NCBI GenBank assembly: GCA_022510945.1
Contig: JAFLSK010000002.1
Span: 1-64,000, forward strand
Length of the DNA: 64,000 nucleotides
Source of the DNA: Ruminococcus sp.
Lineage (GTDB): Bacteria; Bacillota; Clostridia; Oscillospirales; Acutalibacteraceae
Reading direction: 5' to 3'
Below are positions 31,260 to 40,240 of this stretch, in pieces. The notes under the pieces are model-generated. The model was not told the DNA's origin, made no database searches, and was given only the letters and a program-made list of their open reading frames with translations. Position 1 is the first letter of the stretch, and each line of letters opens with the position of its first letter. A program made the position numbers and the translations under genes.

Positions 31260-32609
31260 ATGAACAAATCGGTTTTGCAATATGATAAAATGACGAAAAC
31301 TCCCGTCTCAACACTGATTATAAAACTCTCAATCCCAACTATAATCAGTATGCTCGTCACAAATATTTACAACCTCGCGGACACGGCCTTTGTCGGTCAG
31401 CTCGGCAACAGCGCAAGCGGCGCGGTGGGTGTTGTATTTGGGTTTATGGCGATACTTCAGGCGCTCGGTTTTATGTTTGGCAACGGCTCGGGCAGTATAA
31501 TCTCCCGAATGCTCGGCAATAAAGACACAGTGAACGCGAGTAAAATCGCCTCGACAGGTTTTTTCTCTGCGCTTGCGTCGGGTGTGTTGGTGTCGGTGCT
31601 GTCGTTTGTGTTTCTCGGTCCGCTCGTAACGTTTCTCGGTAGCACCGAGACGATTGCACCTTATGCACAGACGTACATATCCTTTATCCTTGTTGCTGCA
31701 CCGTTTATGACCACGAGTTTTCTGATGAACAACATTCTGCGCTATGAGGGAAAGGCAACACTCGGTATGATAGGCCTTCTTGTCGGCGCAGTGCTAAACA
31801 TAGTCGGCGACCCCATATTTATGTTTGTTCTGAATATGGGAATAGCGGGAGCAGGACTTTCCACCGCGCTGTCTCAGGTGATTAGCTTTTGTGTTCTTCT
31901 CAGTATGTTTCTGAGGGGAAAGACTGTCACTAAGCTTTCGCTAAAGCTTATCAGCCGCAACTACAGGGATTTTCTGAATATACTCGCCACAGGACTGCCG
32001 AGCCTTTTAAGACAGGGGCTCAACAGCATTACCACAGTACTGCTCAATAACTACGCCGCTGTCTACGGCGACGAGGCTGTGGCTGCAATGAGTATTGTCT
32101 CAAGAGTGATTTTCTTTACCTTCTCCATAGCTCTCGGGGTAGGGCAGGGCTTTCAGCCAGTGTGCGGCTTTAACTACGGAGCAAAAAAGTACAACAGACT
32201 CAGAAGGGCCTTTAAGTTCACTTTCATTCTCGCCGAGATTGTTGTTTTTGTTATGTCTATACCGCTGATTATTTTCTCTAATGGAATTATAGAAGTGTTC
32301 CGAAATGACCCTCTGGTAATAGAAATCGGCACCCGAGCACTCATTCTGCAAGCGATTGCCCAGCCGTTTCTGCCGTTTTGTATGACCTGCGAAATGCTTT
32401 TGCAGAGCACGGGTAAACGACTCTACGCGTCGCTTCTTTCCGCTATGCGAAATGGTCTGTTCTTTGCGCCGTTATTAATAATTCTCGCAAATCTTCGAGG
32501 ACTTTCGGGAATACAGGAGGCTCAACCTCTCTCAGTGGTTCTCGCCTTTATCCCCTCGATATTCTTCGCGATAGACTTTTTCCGCAAACTTCCTAAGGAA
32601 AATGCATAA
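31260..32609 (+). CDS. MATE family multidrug/cation antiporter
   Basis: 449 residues from ATG 31260 behind TATGAGGTAATCGAT; the track TTG start at 31224 lies within the promoter. Twelve hydrophobic segments in two halves. PVSTLIIKLSIPTIISMLVTNIYNLADTAFVGQLG is the MATE opening signature, and GVGQGFQPVCGFNYGAKKYNRLRRA marks the second half. It probably exports cationic drugs or metabolites in exchange for Na+ or H+. Not obviously part of the upstream operon, because a terminator and a promoter separate them. Confidence 0.92.
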   Translation: MNKSVLQYDKMTKTPVSTLIIKLSIPTIISMLVTNIYNLADTAFVGQLGNSASGAVGVVFGFMAILQALGFMFGNGSGSIISRMLGNKDTVNASKIASTGFFSALASGVLVSVLSFVFLGPLVTFLGSTETIAPYAQTYISFILVAAPFMTTSFLMNNILRYEGKATLGMIGLLVGAVLNIVGDPIFMFVLNMGIAGAGLSTALSQVISFCVLLSMFLRGKTVTKLSLKLISRNYRDFLNILATGLPSLLRQGLNSITTVLLNNYAAVYGDEAVAAMSIVSRVIFFTFSIALGVGQGFQPVCGFNYGAKKYNRLRRAFKFTFILAEIVVFVMSIPLIIFSNGIIEVFRNDPLVIEIGTRALILQAIAQPFLPFCMTCEMLLQSTGKRLYASLLSAMRNGLFFAPLLIILANLRGLSGIQEAQPLSVVLAFIPSIFFAIDFFRKLPKENA

Positions 32610-32662
32610 TAAGTAAATTTTCCCACATAATATTACCAACAACTGCTAAAGGTGGTAATATT

Positions 32663-33415
32663 ATCAGATTCAAAAACCTAAGTCGCCGCGTGTTGATAGC
32701 GCTCGTATGTTTAGGGCTACTTTGCTCAGTAATCTGCGTTACGGTCGGCACACCGAGAGTACGCGCGCGTTTCACACCGCGATTTTCGGCTCCGTCATAT
32801 CTCGACAGTCGTTATTACAGCGACAATATATTTTATACCAGCGGATTCGGTATGCCGAACTGCACCGCCTACGCGTGGGGCAGAGCTACCGAAATCCTCG
32901 GAAAAACTCCGAACCTCAGCACAGGAAACGCCCGCGATTGGTACTCCTATAATAAGAATGTCGGAGCGTATGACTACGGCGCTACTCCAAAAATCGGCGC
33001 AATAGCGTGCTTCGATAACCCCTACGGCGGTCACGTCGCCGTCGTTGAAAATATAAAAAACGGCGAAATCACTTTCTCGAATTCTGCCTACGGCGGAAAG
33101 AATTTCTACCTCACCACTGCAAGCGTCGATGATGAAAATCCCGGACAGAACGGCTGGACTTTTCAGGGGTATATTTACCTTGGAGACTTTACGGCAGAGA
33201 GTTATTCTCTTAATACCTATGTGCGCGTAGTCGCCGAAAGCGGACTTAATCTTCGCAGGTACGCGGGAATTAGCTATGATGTATTGAACGTTATCCCCGA
33301 AAACTCGCAAATTTTCATAACCGATGTGTACGAGAGCGACGGTTACCGTTGGGGCTATACTCACTTTGGCGAAACGTACGGCTACTGCGTAATCGACTAT
33401 ACTGAGAATCTATAA
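32663..33415 (+). CDS. CHAP-domain cell wall hydrolase with SH3-like domain (probable AUC or AUU start)
   Basis: The track ORF begins at GTG 32690, but that start has no ribosome site and truncates the signal peptide. In frame upstream, AAAGGTGGTAAT leads to ATT (32660) and ATC (32663); starting there gives RFKNLSRRVLIALVCLGLLCSVICV, a proper basic-hydrophobic signal. About 250 residues: CHAP domain with catalytic Cys in GMPNCTAYAWGRA and His in YGGHVAVVE, then a bacterial SH3 domain (YVRVVAESGLNLRRYAGISYDVLNVI). It cleaves peptidoglycan amide bonds outside the cell. It ends at a bidirectional terminator. Confidence 0.8.
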   Translation: MRFKNLSRRVLIALVCLGLLCSVICVTVGTPRVRARFTPRFSAPSYLDSRYYSDNIFYTSGFGMPNCTAYAWGRATEILGKTPNLSTGNARDWYSYNKNVGAYDYGATPKIGAIACFDNPYGGHVAVVENIKNGEITFSNSAYGGKNFYLTTASVDDENPGQNGWTFQGYIYLGDFTAESYSLNTYVRVVAESGLNLRRYAGISYDVLNVIPENSQIFITDVYESDGYRWGYTHFGETYGYCVIDYTENL

Positions 33416-33420
33416 AAAAC

Positions 33421-33452
33421 AAGGCTGTTGCTTAAATGCAACAGCCTTAATT
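33421..33452. terminator. Bidirectional terminator between CHAP and C1 peptidase genes
   Basis: AAGGCTGTTGC/GCAACAGCCTT with a six-base loop, TTAATTATATTT on the plus side and TTGTTTTTTAT on the minus side. Confidence 0.85.
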
Positions 33453-33460
33453 ATATTTAC

Positions 33461-35056
33461 TTAGCTTACTTTCGCGAGGTATTTCTGTATTGCGGTGACG
33501 TCAATGACGTCTATCTCTCCGTCGCCGTTGAAGTCGGCGTTTGTAAGCTGATCATCGCTGAGGTCTAATGTGACATCTGCAAGATATTTCTGAATCATTG
33601 TTGCGTCGCTGATATCAACCTCGCCGCTGAAGTCCACATCGCCGCCGAGCTTCGTGTCAAACGTGCCTTTCGTTATCGCTTTTATCACGAGTGTCCCGCC
33701 GATATCGTCATCAAGATATGTTTTGTAGAATTCCTTGGCGTCGATGAATTTACCTTTGTACGAGATAAAGGATTGTCTTCTTTTGCACGGGTCGGTAAAC
33801 ACCAATTCTCCGTCTGAAGCGCTTCTGAGCCATTCGCTTACGCCGATACCGTTCAAAACGTAATTGTCCTTGTCGACGTTTTCGTTTATTTTTTCGGTGT
33901 TAATCTCTACGGCGATTGCGCCTTTAGTCTGAGATAGTATTTTGTTGTCGATGTCACAGCAGGTGTATCCGCTGAAATCCACCGTGCCGCCTGAAAGCTT
34001 TTGCCATCTTTGCGTTGCCTGAACAGGTGCGCCGTCCTCGTCAACAGGCACATAGTAAACATTATATTCAGCGCCGACGGATGTCGATTCAAAGACAACC
34101 TTTTCGAGAACGTTTCCGTTTTCGGCAAAGTCGAATACATTGAAGTAGATTACGTCCTTGTCGTCAACGTATTGGAATTCGTACGTCGCACCGTAAAACT
34201 CGTTCTGGTAAATGCTTCTGTCCTCGGTAATTTCAATCATCTCTTCAATCATATAACTCGGGCCGAAAAATTCGTCGTTGAAAAGATAATAATCCTCGTA
34301 CGAAATCCAAAGATATCCGCCGATACGGTTATCGTTCGGACCCCAGCTGTTCTTGCACAGCCATGCGCCGTCCTCCTCGGGCGTGTATTTTCCGTCGAAG
34401 TTTTCCTTGCTGTAGTTATCGTCCCAACCTACGACCGAAACAGTATGACCATTAATCGAAGGAATTTTGCTTGTGAGAGCGAAGGAACAGTTGTCTTGGC
34501 TATAGGCTCGGGTGAAGCTATTGAAGTTAGCCGTAACCGCGCCGCTGTTCATAATTGATTTTTTGATTAGGCTTCTGTTGTTTCTGTCAGCGTAAATCAG
34601 CGAGCTTACGCCGTAGCCGGCGGATTCACCGTTTTCGCTTTCTGGGCCGCCCCAACTCGTAAAGTATCCGATAGGAATGTATGTAAATCCCGCCTCGAGC
34701 GGGTCTCTCTGCCAGCCTGTCCCGTCCTCTCGAACAGTTCCCCAGATATCGAGCGCGTTTGTGCTAAGTGCAAACCTGAAGGCGTTGTTCTTGAGCAACG
34801 CTGTTTCAAAGGAGGAAATTGCCGCATACGCCCAGCATACGTTGCCAACCTGCCTTTTAACGTCTGTGCAGTGCCCGAGCTCAAGCGAACTGTATTTTGA
34901 GGGCAAAGTATCCTCCTCATCCTGCTCGATTATCTGCTCGGGCGCGTCGTATCCCGTCGCACGGCTGCCGATTGTTGCCGCGTTAGCGGAAAGTGTAGAG
35001 CCCGAGATTAATGCAACTATAAAAATTGTCGTAAGAATTTTAGTAAATTTCTTCAT
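33461..35056 (-). CDS. Secreted papain-like (C1) cysteine peptidase with C-terminal dockerin
   Basis: 531 residues from ATG 35056 (MKKFTKILTTIFIVALISG signal peptide); the track start at 35134 adds 26 residues without a ribosome site. C1 catalytic residues: Cys in VGNVCWAYAAISSFE, His in INGHTVSVVGWDDN, Asn in WLCKNSWGP. A beta-rich region (residues about 270-455) follows, resembling the domain found after C1 domains in gut Clostridia. The last 60 residues are a dockerin, GGDVDFSGEVDISDATMIQKYLA and ADFNGDGEIDVIDVTAIQKYLA. It probably joins a cohesin scaffold on the cell surface and degrades or processes proteins there. Confidence 0.9.
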   Translation of the reverse strand: MKKFTKILTTIFIVALISGSTLSANAATIGSRATGYDAPEQIIEQDEEDTLPSKYSSLELGHCTDVKRQVGNVCWAYAAISSFETALLKNNAFRFALSTNALDIWGTVREDGTGWQRDPLEAGFTYIPIGYFTSWGGPESENGESAGYGVSSLIYADRNNRSLIKKSIMNSGAVTANFNSFTRAYSQDNCSFALTSKIPSINGHTVSVVGWDDNYSKENFDGKYTPEEDGAWLCKNSWGPNDNRIGGYLWISYEDYYLFNDEFFGPSYMIEEMIEITEDRSIYQNEFYGATYEFQYVDDKDVIYFNVFDFAENGNVLEKVVFESTSVGAEYNVYYVPVDEDGAPVQATQRWQKLSGGTVDFSGYTCCDIDNKILSQTKGAIAVEINTEKINENVDKDNYVLNGIGVSEWLRSASDGELVFTDPCKRRQSFISYKGKFIDAKEFYKTYLDDDIGGTLVIKAITKGTFDTKLGGDVDFSGEVDISDATMIQKYLADVTLDLSDDQLTNADFNGDGEIDVIDVTAIQKYLAKVS

Positions 35057-35143
35057 TGTAAACACCAAAATATTATCAATTATATACACAATAATTCTAC
35101 CACTGTTCGCGTCTAAAGTAAAGAGCAAAATCATAGAAAATAC

Positions 35144-35173
35144 GCATAGTTTCAGGTAAATTCCGCCATAATA
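35144..35173 (+). promoter_or_regulatory. Sporulation sigma-G/F-type promoter of gpr
   Basis: GCATA, 18-bp spacer and CATAATA match the forespore sigma-G consensus (GHATR, 18 bp, CATNHTA) at every defined position, 18 bases before the gpr ATG. gpr is a known sigma-F/sigma-G gene in Bacillus, which fits. Confidence 0.8.
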
Positions 35174-35190
35174 GATACGGGAGTGATTAT

Positions 35191-36075
35191 ATGGAACGTA
35201 GAACAGACCTCGCGCTTGAGGCGCGCGAGCTTGCCGGAGAGGATATTCAGGGCGTGGAATTTTCGCGACGCAAAGAATGTGGTATGGAAATATCCCGCCT
35301 TGTCGTAAAAAATCATCAGGCGAGCGTAAAACTCAAGAAAGACGAGGGAACCTACATCACCGTCGAAATCCCCGCTCTCACCGATAACTTTCTGAGCACC
35401 GACGAGAGAATCTCGGTGATAGGCAAGGAGATTCGCAGGCTTCTGCCCGTCAACGGCTTAGTCCTTGTGTGCGGGTTGGGAAACATCGATATAACGCCCG
35501 ACGCCCTCGGACCAAAGAGCGCGTCGCGAATTCTTGCAACCCGCCATATAACGGGCGAATTCGCAAGAAGCACAGGACTCGACAGACTCCGACCCGTTGC
35601 CGTGCTCAGCACGGGCGTAACGGGACAGACGGGCATAGAAACGTTCGAGTATATCGAGAGTATCGTCCGGAAGGTGCGCCCGACTGCTGTGATTGTGATT
35701 GACGCGCTCGCCTCGCGGCGTATAAGCAGGCTCGGCTGCACCGTACAGATAAGCGATACGGGAATTTCTCCGGGCGCGGGTGTACAGAATCACAGGAAGA
35801 AAATAAATTTCGAGACCGTGGGAATTCCGGTCATAGCCCTCGGCGTGCCTACCGTGGTCGACGCGGTGACTCTTGTGCTCGATTTGCTCGATGTGGACGA
35901 TGAGAAAACCGCCGAGGATTTGAAAACATCTCTCAATCCTAAAAACCGCACTATGGTCGTAACCCCGAAGGAAATCGACCTGTTGATAGACCGCGCGAGC
36001 CGACTTATATCGCTTTCGCTCAACTGTGCTCTCCAGAAGGACGTGGATATTCAGCTTATCGAGGCGCTGCTGTAA
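35191..36075 (+). CDS. gpr: Germination protease GPR
   Basis: 294 residues. RTDLALEARELAG at the N-terminus, GLGNIDITPDALGPKSASRILATRH in the middle and GVQNHRKKINFETVGIPVIALGVPTVVDAVTL are GPR signatures. This aspartic-type protease degrades small acid-soluble spore proteins at germination and is made as a zymogen in the forespore. The ribosome site is ACGGGAGTGATTAT. The forespore promoter and the downstream spoIIP gene show that the organism has an endospore programme. Confidence 0.95.
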   Translation: MERRTDLALEARELAGEDIQGVEFSRRKECGMEISRLVVKNHQASVKLKKDEGTYITVEIPALTDNFLSTDERISVIGKEIRRLLPVNGLVLVCGLGNIDITPDALGPKSASRILATRHITGEFARSTGLDRLRPVAVLSTGVTGQTGIETFEYIESIVRKVRPTAVIVIDALASRRISRLGCTVQISDTGISPGAGVQNHRKKINFETVGIPVIALGVPTVVDAVTLVLDLLDVDDEKTAEDLKTSLNPKNRTMVVTPKEIDLLIDRASRLISLSLNCALQKDVDIQLIEALL

Positions 36076-36136
36076 TCTCTCATAATTTAAAATAATTAAC
36101 ATATATTTTTATGAGAAGTTATAAGCAGGTGATAGT

Positions 36137-37222
36137 GTGAAATTCAAGGGAAAGGTAAAAACGGTCTTGTCGGTACTGCTGTCGCTCGTACTTGTCGCGA
36201 CTGCGCTGTGTTGCGTTGCGGCAAGAGTACCTTTGTATTTTAACAGCGACAGCGCGGTTGTGATGTCAGCGGCACTCACTATTTCTAAGGGTATATATGA
36301 CACGCATATAAAGACAGAAAAAAAGGCTGAAAAAATGAATAAGAAAACTGTCGCCGAAACCGAGCCTGTCACCGAATCAAGGCCTACGTCCTCCGATTTC
36401 TCACAGAAATACTACAACACCTTCTCCAATCATAAAAACTCCAAGAAATACCCTGTTTATACCAAGCAGTACACTGCGGGCGGAAAGAAATATCAGAATT
36501 TTTACGTTAAAAACAATACTAACTTTGCGCTTAATATCGGCGAAACACTTAACGCCGAAATGCCTTTTAAAATGGAGAACACCGACGAAGTACAGGTGCT
36601 GATATACCACACCCACACAAGCGAAAGCTACCTTGATTGCGACGTCGGTTACTACTACTCCGACTACTATCCGCGAACAAGCGACAAGCGTTATAATGTA
36701 ACTCAGGTCGGCGAGGAAATTGCAAATGAGCTCAGAGCGCAGGGGATAGGCGTAATCCACGACACAACCTCGCACGATAACACATACACGGGTAGCTATC
36801 TTCGCAGTCGCGCAACAATCGAGAAATACATCGAGAAGTACCCGAAAATTAAGGTGACTCTCGATATTCACCGCGATGCCATAGGCTCGGATACATATAA
36901 AGTCAAGCCCACCTTTACCTATAAGGGAAAGAAGGGCGCTCAGATTATGATAATGACGGGCTATGACCCGACGGGTGAATTTAATTTTCCAAATTGGAAT
37001 TATAATCTGCGCTTTGCTTTAAAACTCCAGCAGAGCTGCGAGAATAATTTCGGCGGAATGACGCGTCCGCTCGACTTCGGAAACTTCGCGTATAATATGA
37101 ATGTCAACACGGGCTCGCTGCTAATAGAGGTCGGCACGGACTCGAATACTTTAGAGGAGGCGAAGTATTCAGGAAAATTATTGGGGAAAGCTCTTGCGCA
37201 AGTATTGCAAAATAATGTGTAA
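36137..37222 (+). CDS. spoIIP: Stage II sporulation protein P
   Basis: 361 residues starting at GTG 36137 after GCAGGTGATAGT. An N-terminal membrane anchor (VLSVLLSLVLVATALCCVAA) is followed by a Thr/Lys-rich linker and the amidase/endopeptidase domain: VQVLIYHTHTSESY, GVIHDTTSHDNTYTGSYLRSRATIEKYI, VTLDIHRDAIG and the C-terminal LIEVGTDSNTLEEA. With SpoIID and SpoIIM it degrades septal peptidoglycan during engulfment. It follows gpr by 61 bases, the usual gpr-spoIIP arrangement. Confidence 0.94.
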   Translation: MKFKGKVKTVLSVLLSLVLVATALCCVAARVPLYFNSDSAVVMSAALTISKGIYDTHIKTEKKAEKMNKKTVAETEPVTESRPTSSDFSQKYYNTFSNHKNSKKYPVYTKQYTAGGKKYQNFYVKNNTNFALNIGETLNAEMPFKMENTDEVQVLIYHTHTSESYLDCDVGYYYSDYYPRTSDKRYNVTQVGEEIANELRAQGIGVIHDTTSHDNTYTGSYLRSRATIEKYIEKYPKIKVTLDIHRDAIGSDTYKVKPTFTYKGKKGAQIMIMTGYDPTGEFNFPNWNYNLRFALKLQQSCENNFGGMTRPLDFGNFAYNMNVNTGSLLIEVGTDSNTLEEAKYSGKLLGKALAQVLQNNV

Positions 37223-37233
37223 TTTGGTATAAT
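37205..37233 (+). promoter_or_regulatory. Promoter overlapping the 3' end of spoIIP
   Basis: TTGCAA, 17-bp spacer, TATAAT, 40 bases before the Pro/Thr-rich protein gene. It lets that gene and those after it be expressed outside sporulation. Confidence 0.65.
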
Positions 37234-37272
37234 CTTTATTAAGTATAAAATGGGTACTTTGGAGTTTTATCT

Positions 37273-37911
37273 ATGAAGTTTAAAAATAAATGCTCAAGGC
37301 TTACGTCGCTTTTCGCGGTAATACTTGTTTTGGTTGCATCGTCTTTCTGCGTTTTTGCAGTTCCCGACGAGTCCGACGCGGTCGCTGTGCCGGAGACGTT
37401 AGCGCCGACAGAGCCTGTAACAGAGGCTCCTACGCCCGCTCCGACTGAGCCTCCTACCGAGCCTCCGACAAATCCGCCCACCGAGCCGCCTACCGAGGCG
37501 CCGACGTACGCTCCTGCTCAGCCTGTTACCGAGGCTCCTACTCAGGCAGCCGCACCGGCGCAAACTGAGCCGCCTACCGTCGCGACTCAGGCGACTAAAG
37601 CGACAGTTATCGAAACAGACGCCTATCAGCTCCCCGTGGCTCCCGTCGAGCCCGACCCGACCGCACCTGTCATTTCGCGCGGAGAGGACGGCGACCTCAC
37701 CTACGGATATGTAAGCTGGGCGTGCGTTCTTGTGGGAGTTTTGGCTGTTACGGTCGTTATTATCAGTAACAAATCGCATTACTACGGCGGCAGCGGAAAG
37801 CAACGCTACGACGAGGGCGATAAGATTACGGGGCAGAAACGACTCTTAAACGACGATTATTATAATAACAGAAAGTACAATTCCTACTACACTAAGGATA
37901 CAAGAAGCTAA
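37273..37911 (+). CDS. Single-pass membrane protein with Pro/Thr-rich extracellular stalk
   Basis: 212 residues. A signal peptide (LTSLFAVILVLVASSFCVFA) is followed at residues about 45-110 by repeats of the type TEPPTEPPTNPP/TEAPT, a flexible wall-spanning stalk. One membrane helix (VSWACVLVGVLAVTVVIISN) precedes a cytoplasmic tail rich in Tyr, Asn, Asp and Lys. No catalytic domain. The dus gene starts directly after the stop. Function unknown; the low-complexity composition makes homology searches unreliable. Confidence 0.75.
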   Translation: MKFKNKCSRLTSLFAVILVLVASSFCVFAVPDESDAVAVPETLAPTEPVTEAPTPAPTEPPTEPPTNPPTEPPTEAPTYAPAQPVTEAPTQAAAPAQTEPPTVATQATKATVIETDAYQLPVAPVEPDPTAPVISRGEDGDLTYGYVSWACVLVGVLAVTVVIISNKSHYYGGSGKQRYDEGDKITGQKRLLNDDYYNNRKYNSYYTKDTRS

Positions 37912-38883
37912 ATGAAAATCGGTAATATAGAAATCGGCAAGGTTGCCTTAGCGCCGCTTGCGGGGATTACCGATATGGCGTTTCGTCAGATTTGCCGCGG
38001 CTTTGGCTCAGGCTACTGTGAGACTGAGATGGTCTCCGCGAAGGCTTTAAGCTTTAACGATAAGAAAAGCTTCGAACTTATGGAGCTTTCCGACGACGAG
38101 CATCCCTGCGGAATACAGTTGTTCGGCAGTGAGCCCGACGTTATCGCTAACGCCGCTATCCTCGCGAAAAACGCGGGAGCGGACGTAATCGACGTAAATA
38201 TGGGCTGTCCCGCCCCGAAAATCGCGGGTAACGGTTCAGGCTCTGCTCTTATGAAAAATCCCGTGCTTTGCGGCGAAATCGTCGCCGCAATCAAAAGCAA
38301 GGTTGATTTACCCGTTACGGTCAAAATCCGCAAAGGCTTTGACAACGAGAGTGTAAACGCCGTTGAGGTTGCCTCGATTTGCGAGCAAAACGGCGCGGAT
38401 GCGATTATCGTCCACGGACGCACAAGGCAGCAGTATTATTCCGGTCAATGCGACCTCGATATAATAAAAGCGGTGAAATCCGCCGTTTCCGTTCCCGTTA
38501 TCGGCAACGGCGACGTAAAAGACATAAAGAGCGCACAGAAAATGCTCAACTACACCGGTTGCGACGGCGTTATGGTTGCGCGAGCTGCTCTCGGAAATCC
38601 GTGGATATTCAGAATATTCAAAGAATATTTCGATAAAAGAATTATAATCGACGCTCCCTCAAATGAGGACAAGCTTAAAATTATGCGCGAGCATATTGAG
38701 CTTGTGTGCAAGTATAAAGGCGAGCACCTCGGTATGCTTCAATCACGCAAGCAAATCGCGTGGTACTTAAAGGGCTTCAAGGGCGCGGCAAAATTCCGAA
38801 ACGAAGCGGGTACAGTCAGCACACTCGACGATATGTACAAGCTTATCGACCGAGTGTTACTTTATCAATCAGTCAATAATTAA
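37912..38883 (+). CDS. dusB: tRNA-dihydrouridine synthase (DusB type)
   Basis: 323 residues. [20 protein letters not shown] is the Dus FMN-binding opening, [21 protein letters not shown] contains the catalytic Cys, and [23 protein letters not shown] together with [14 protein letters not shown] completes the TIM barrel. The enzyme reduces specific uridines in the tRNA D-loop using NADPH and FMN. ATG is directly adjacent to the preceding TAA, so expression is coupled to the Pro/Thr-rich protein gene. Confidence 0.93.
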   Translation: MKIGNIEIGKVALAPLAGITDMAFRQICRGFGSGYCETEMVSAKALSFNDKKSFELMELSDDEHPCGIQLFGSEPDVIANAAILAKNAGADVIDVNMGCPAPKIAGNGSGSALMKNPVLCGEIVAAIKSKVDLPVTVKIRKGFDNESVNAVEVASICEQNGADAIIVHGRTRQQYYSGQCDLDIIKAVKSAVSVPVIGNGDVKDIKSAQKMLNYTGCDGVMVARAALGNPWIFRIFKEYFDKRIIIDAPSNEDKLKIMREHIELVCKYKGEHLGMLQSRKQIAWYLKGFKGAAKFRNEAGTVSTLDDMYKLIDRVLLYQSVNN

Positions 38884-38911
38884 ATCAAATATACATAAGG
38901 AGAGTTTAGTA

Positions 38912-40159
38912 ATGAAAGCAATGGACAACATCGAATTTGTAAAATCCATCGACCCTGAGGTCGGCAAATCTATGGAGGAGGAGCTCGCTCGTCAGAGACG
39001 TAACCTTGAGCTCATCGCCAGCGAGAACATCGTAAGCGAGGCTGTTATGGCTGCTATGGGCAGCGTGCTCACCAACAAGTACGCCGAGGGTCTTCCCGGA
39101 AAGCGTTACTACGGCGGTTGCCAGTGTGTAGACGTTGTTGAGGATATCGCGCGCGAGAGAGCGTGCAAGCTCTTCGGCGCAGAGGCATGTAACGTTCAGC
39201 CTCACTCTGGCGCACAGGCTAACACAGCCGTTTACTTCGCAATGCTCGAGCCCGGCGATACTGTTATGGGTATGAACCTCAACGAGGGCGGTCACCTTAC
39301 TCACGGCTCACCTGTAAATATTTCGGGTAAATACTTCAACTTCGTTGCATACGGCGTTGACCCCGAGACTCATTATATCGACTATGACAAGGTTTTAGAA
39401 ACAGCAAAAGAGTGCAAGCCCAAGCTTATCGTTGCCGGCGCAAGCGCATATCCGCGTGTTATCGACTTTGCAAAGCTGCGCGAAATTGCCGACGAGGTCG
39501 GCGCATATCTTATGGTAGATATGGCTCATATCGCAGGCTTGGTTGCAGGCGGCGCCCATCCGAACCCTGTTCCTTATTGCGACTTCGTTACTACTACAAC
39601 CCACAAAACTCTCCGCGGTCCTCGCGGCGGTCTTATCCTTATGAAGGAGAAGTACGCTAAGGACATCAACAAGGCTGTATTCCCGGGTACACAGGGCGGT
39701 CCTCTTATGCACACAATCGCCGCTAAGGCAGTATGCTTCGGCGAGGCTATGAAGCCCGAGTTCAAGGAGTATGCTCAGCAGATTGTTAAGAACTGTAAGG
39801 CTCTCGCTGACGGTCTCGTAAAGCGCGGTAATAAGCTTGTTTCCGGCGGTACGGACAACCACGTTCTCCTTATGGATCTTCGCGGCACAGGCGTTACAGG
39901 CAAGGAGCTTGAGGCTCGCCTTGACGAGTGCTACATCACCGTAAACAAGAATACTATTCCTAACGAGCCGCTCTCTCCGTTCGTAACCTCAGGCGTGCGT
40001 ATCGGCACCGCCGCTGTTACAACAAGAGGTCTTAAGGAAGACGATATGGATAAGATTGCTGAGTACATCACCCTCGTGCTCAACGACTTCGAGGGCAACG
40101 CCGACAAGGTAAGAGCAGGCGTTGAGGAAATCTGCAAAAAATATCCTCTCTATGAATAA
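38912..40159 (+). CDS. glyA: Serine hydroxymethyltransferase
   Basis: 415 residues, the normal bacterial length. [39 protein letters not shown] is the family signature; the PLP lysine is in [14 protein letters not shown]. It interconverts serine and glycine with tetrahydrofolate, the main source of one-carbon units. AAGGAGAGTTTAGTA precedes ATG. Codon bias to frequent codons suggests high expression. It appears to be transcribed with dus upstream or from a promoter in the short gap. Confidence 0.97.
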   Translation: MKAMDNIEFVKSIDPEVGKSMEEELARQRRNLELIASENIVSEAVMAAMGSVLTNKYAEGLPGKRYYGGCQCVDVVEDIARERACKLFGAEACNVQPHSGAQANTAVYFAMLEPGDTVMGMNLNEGGHLTHGSPVNISGKYFNFVAYGVDPETHYIDYDKVLETAKECKPKLIVAGASAYPRVIDFAKLREIADEVGAYLMVDMAHIAGLVAGGAHPNPVPYCDFVTTTTHKTLRGPRGGLILMKEKYAKDINKAVFPGTQGGPLMHTIAAKAVCFGEAMKPEFKEYAQQIVKNCKALADGLVKRGNKLVSGGTDNHVLLMDLRGTGVTGKELEARLDECYITVNKNTIPNEPLSPFVTSGVRIGTAAVTTRGLKEDDMDKIAEYITLVLNDFEGNADKVRAGVEEICKKYPLYE

Positions 40160-40187
40160 TTAATAAAACGACGGCAGAACGCCGTGT

Positions 40188-40218
40188 GGGCGGGCCTGTG
40201 TGTCCGCCCGTTCGTTTA
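40188..40218 (+). terminator. Possible weak terminator after glyA
   Basis: GGGCGG/CCGCCC stem followed by GTTCGTTT. The T-run is interrupted, so read-through into rarA is likely. Confidence 0.45.
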
Positions 40219-40240
40219 CAGAAAACTTTTGGAGGTAACT

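Noticed and set aside
37399-37803. Arg/Ser-rich minus-strand ORF inside the Pro/Thr-rich gene
   Set aside because: It is the complement of the PPTEAPT repeats; long open frames in all phases are expected in such low-complexity DNA.
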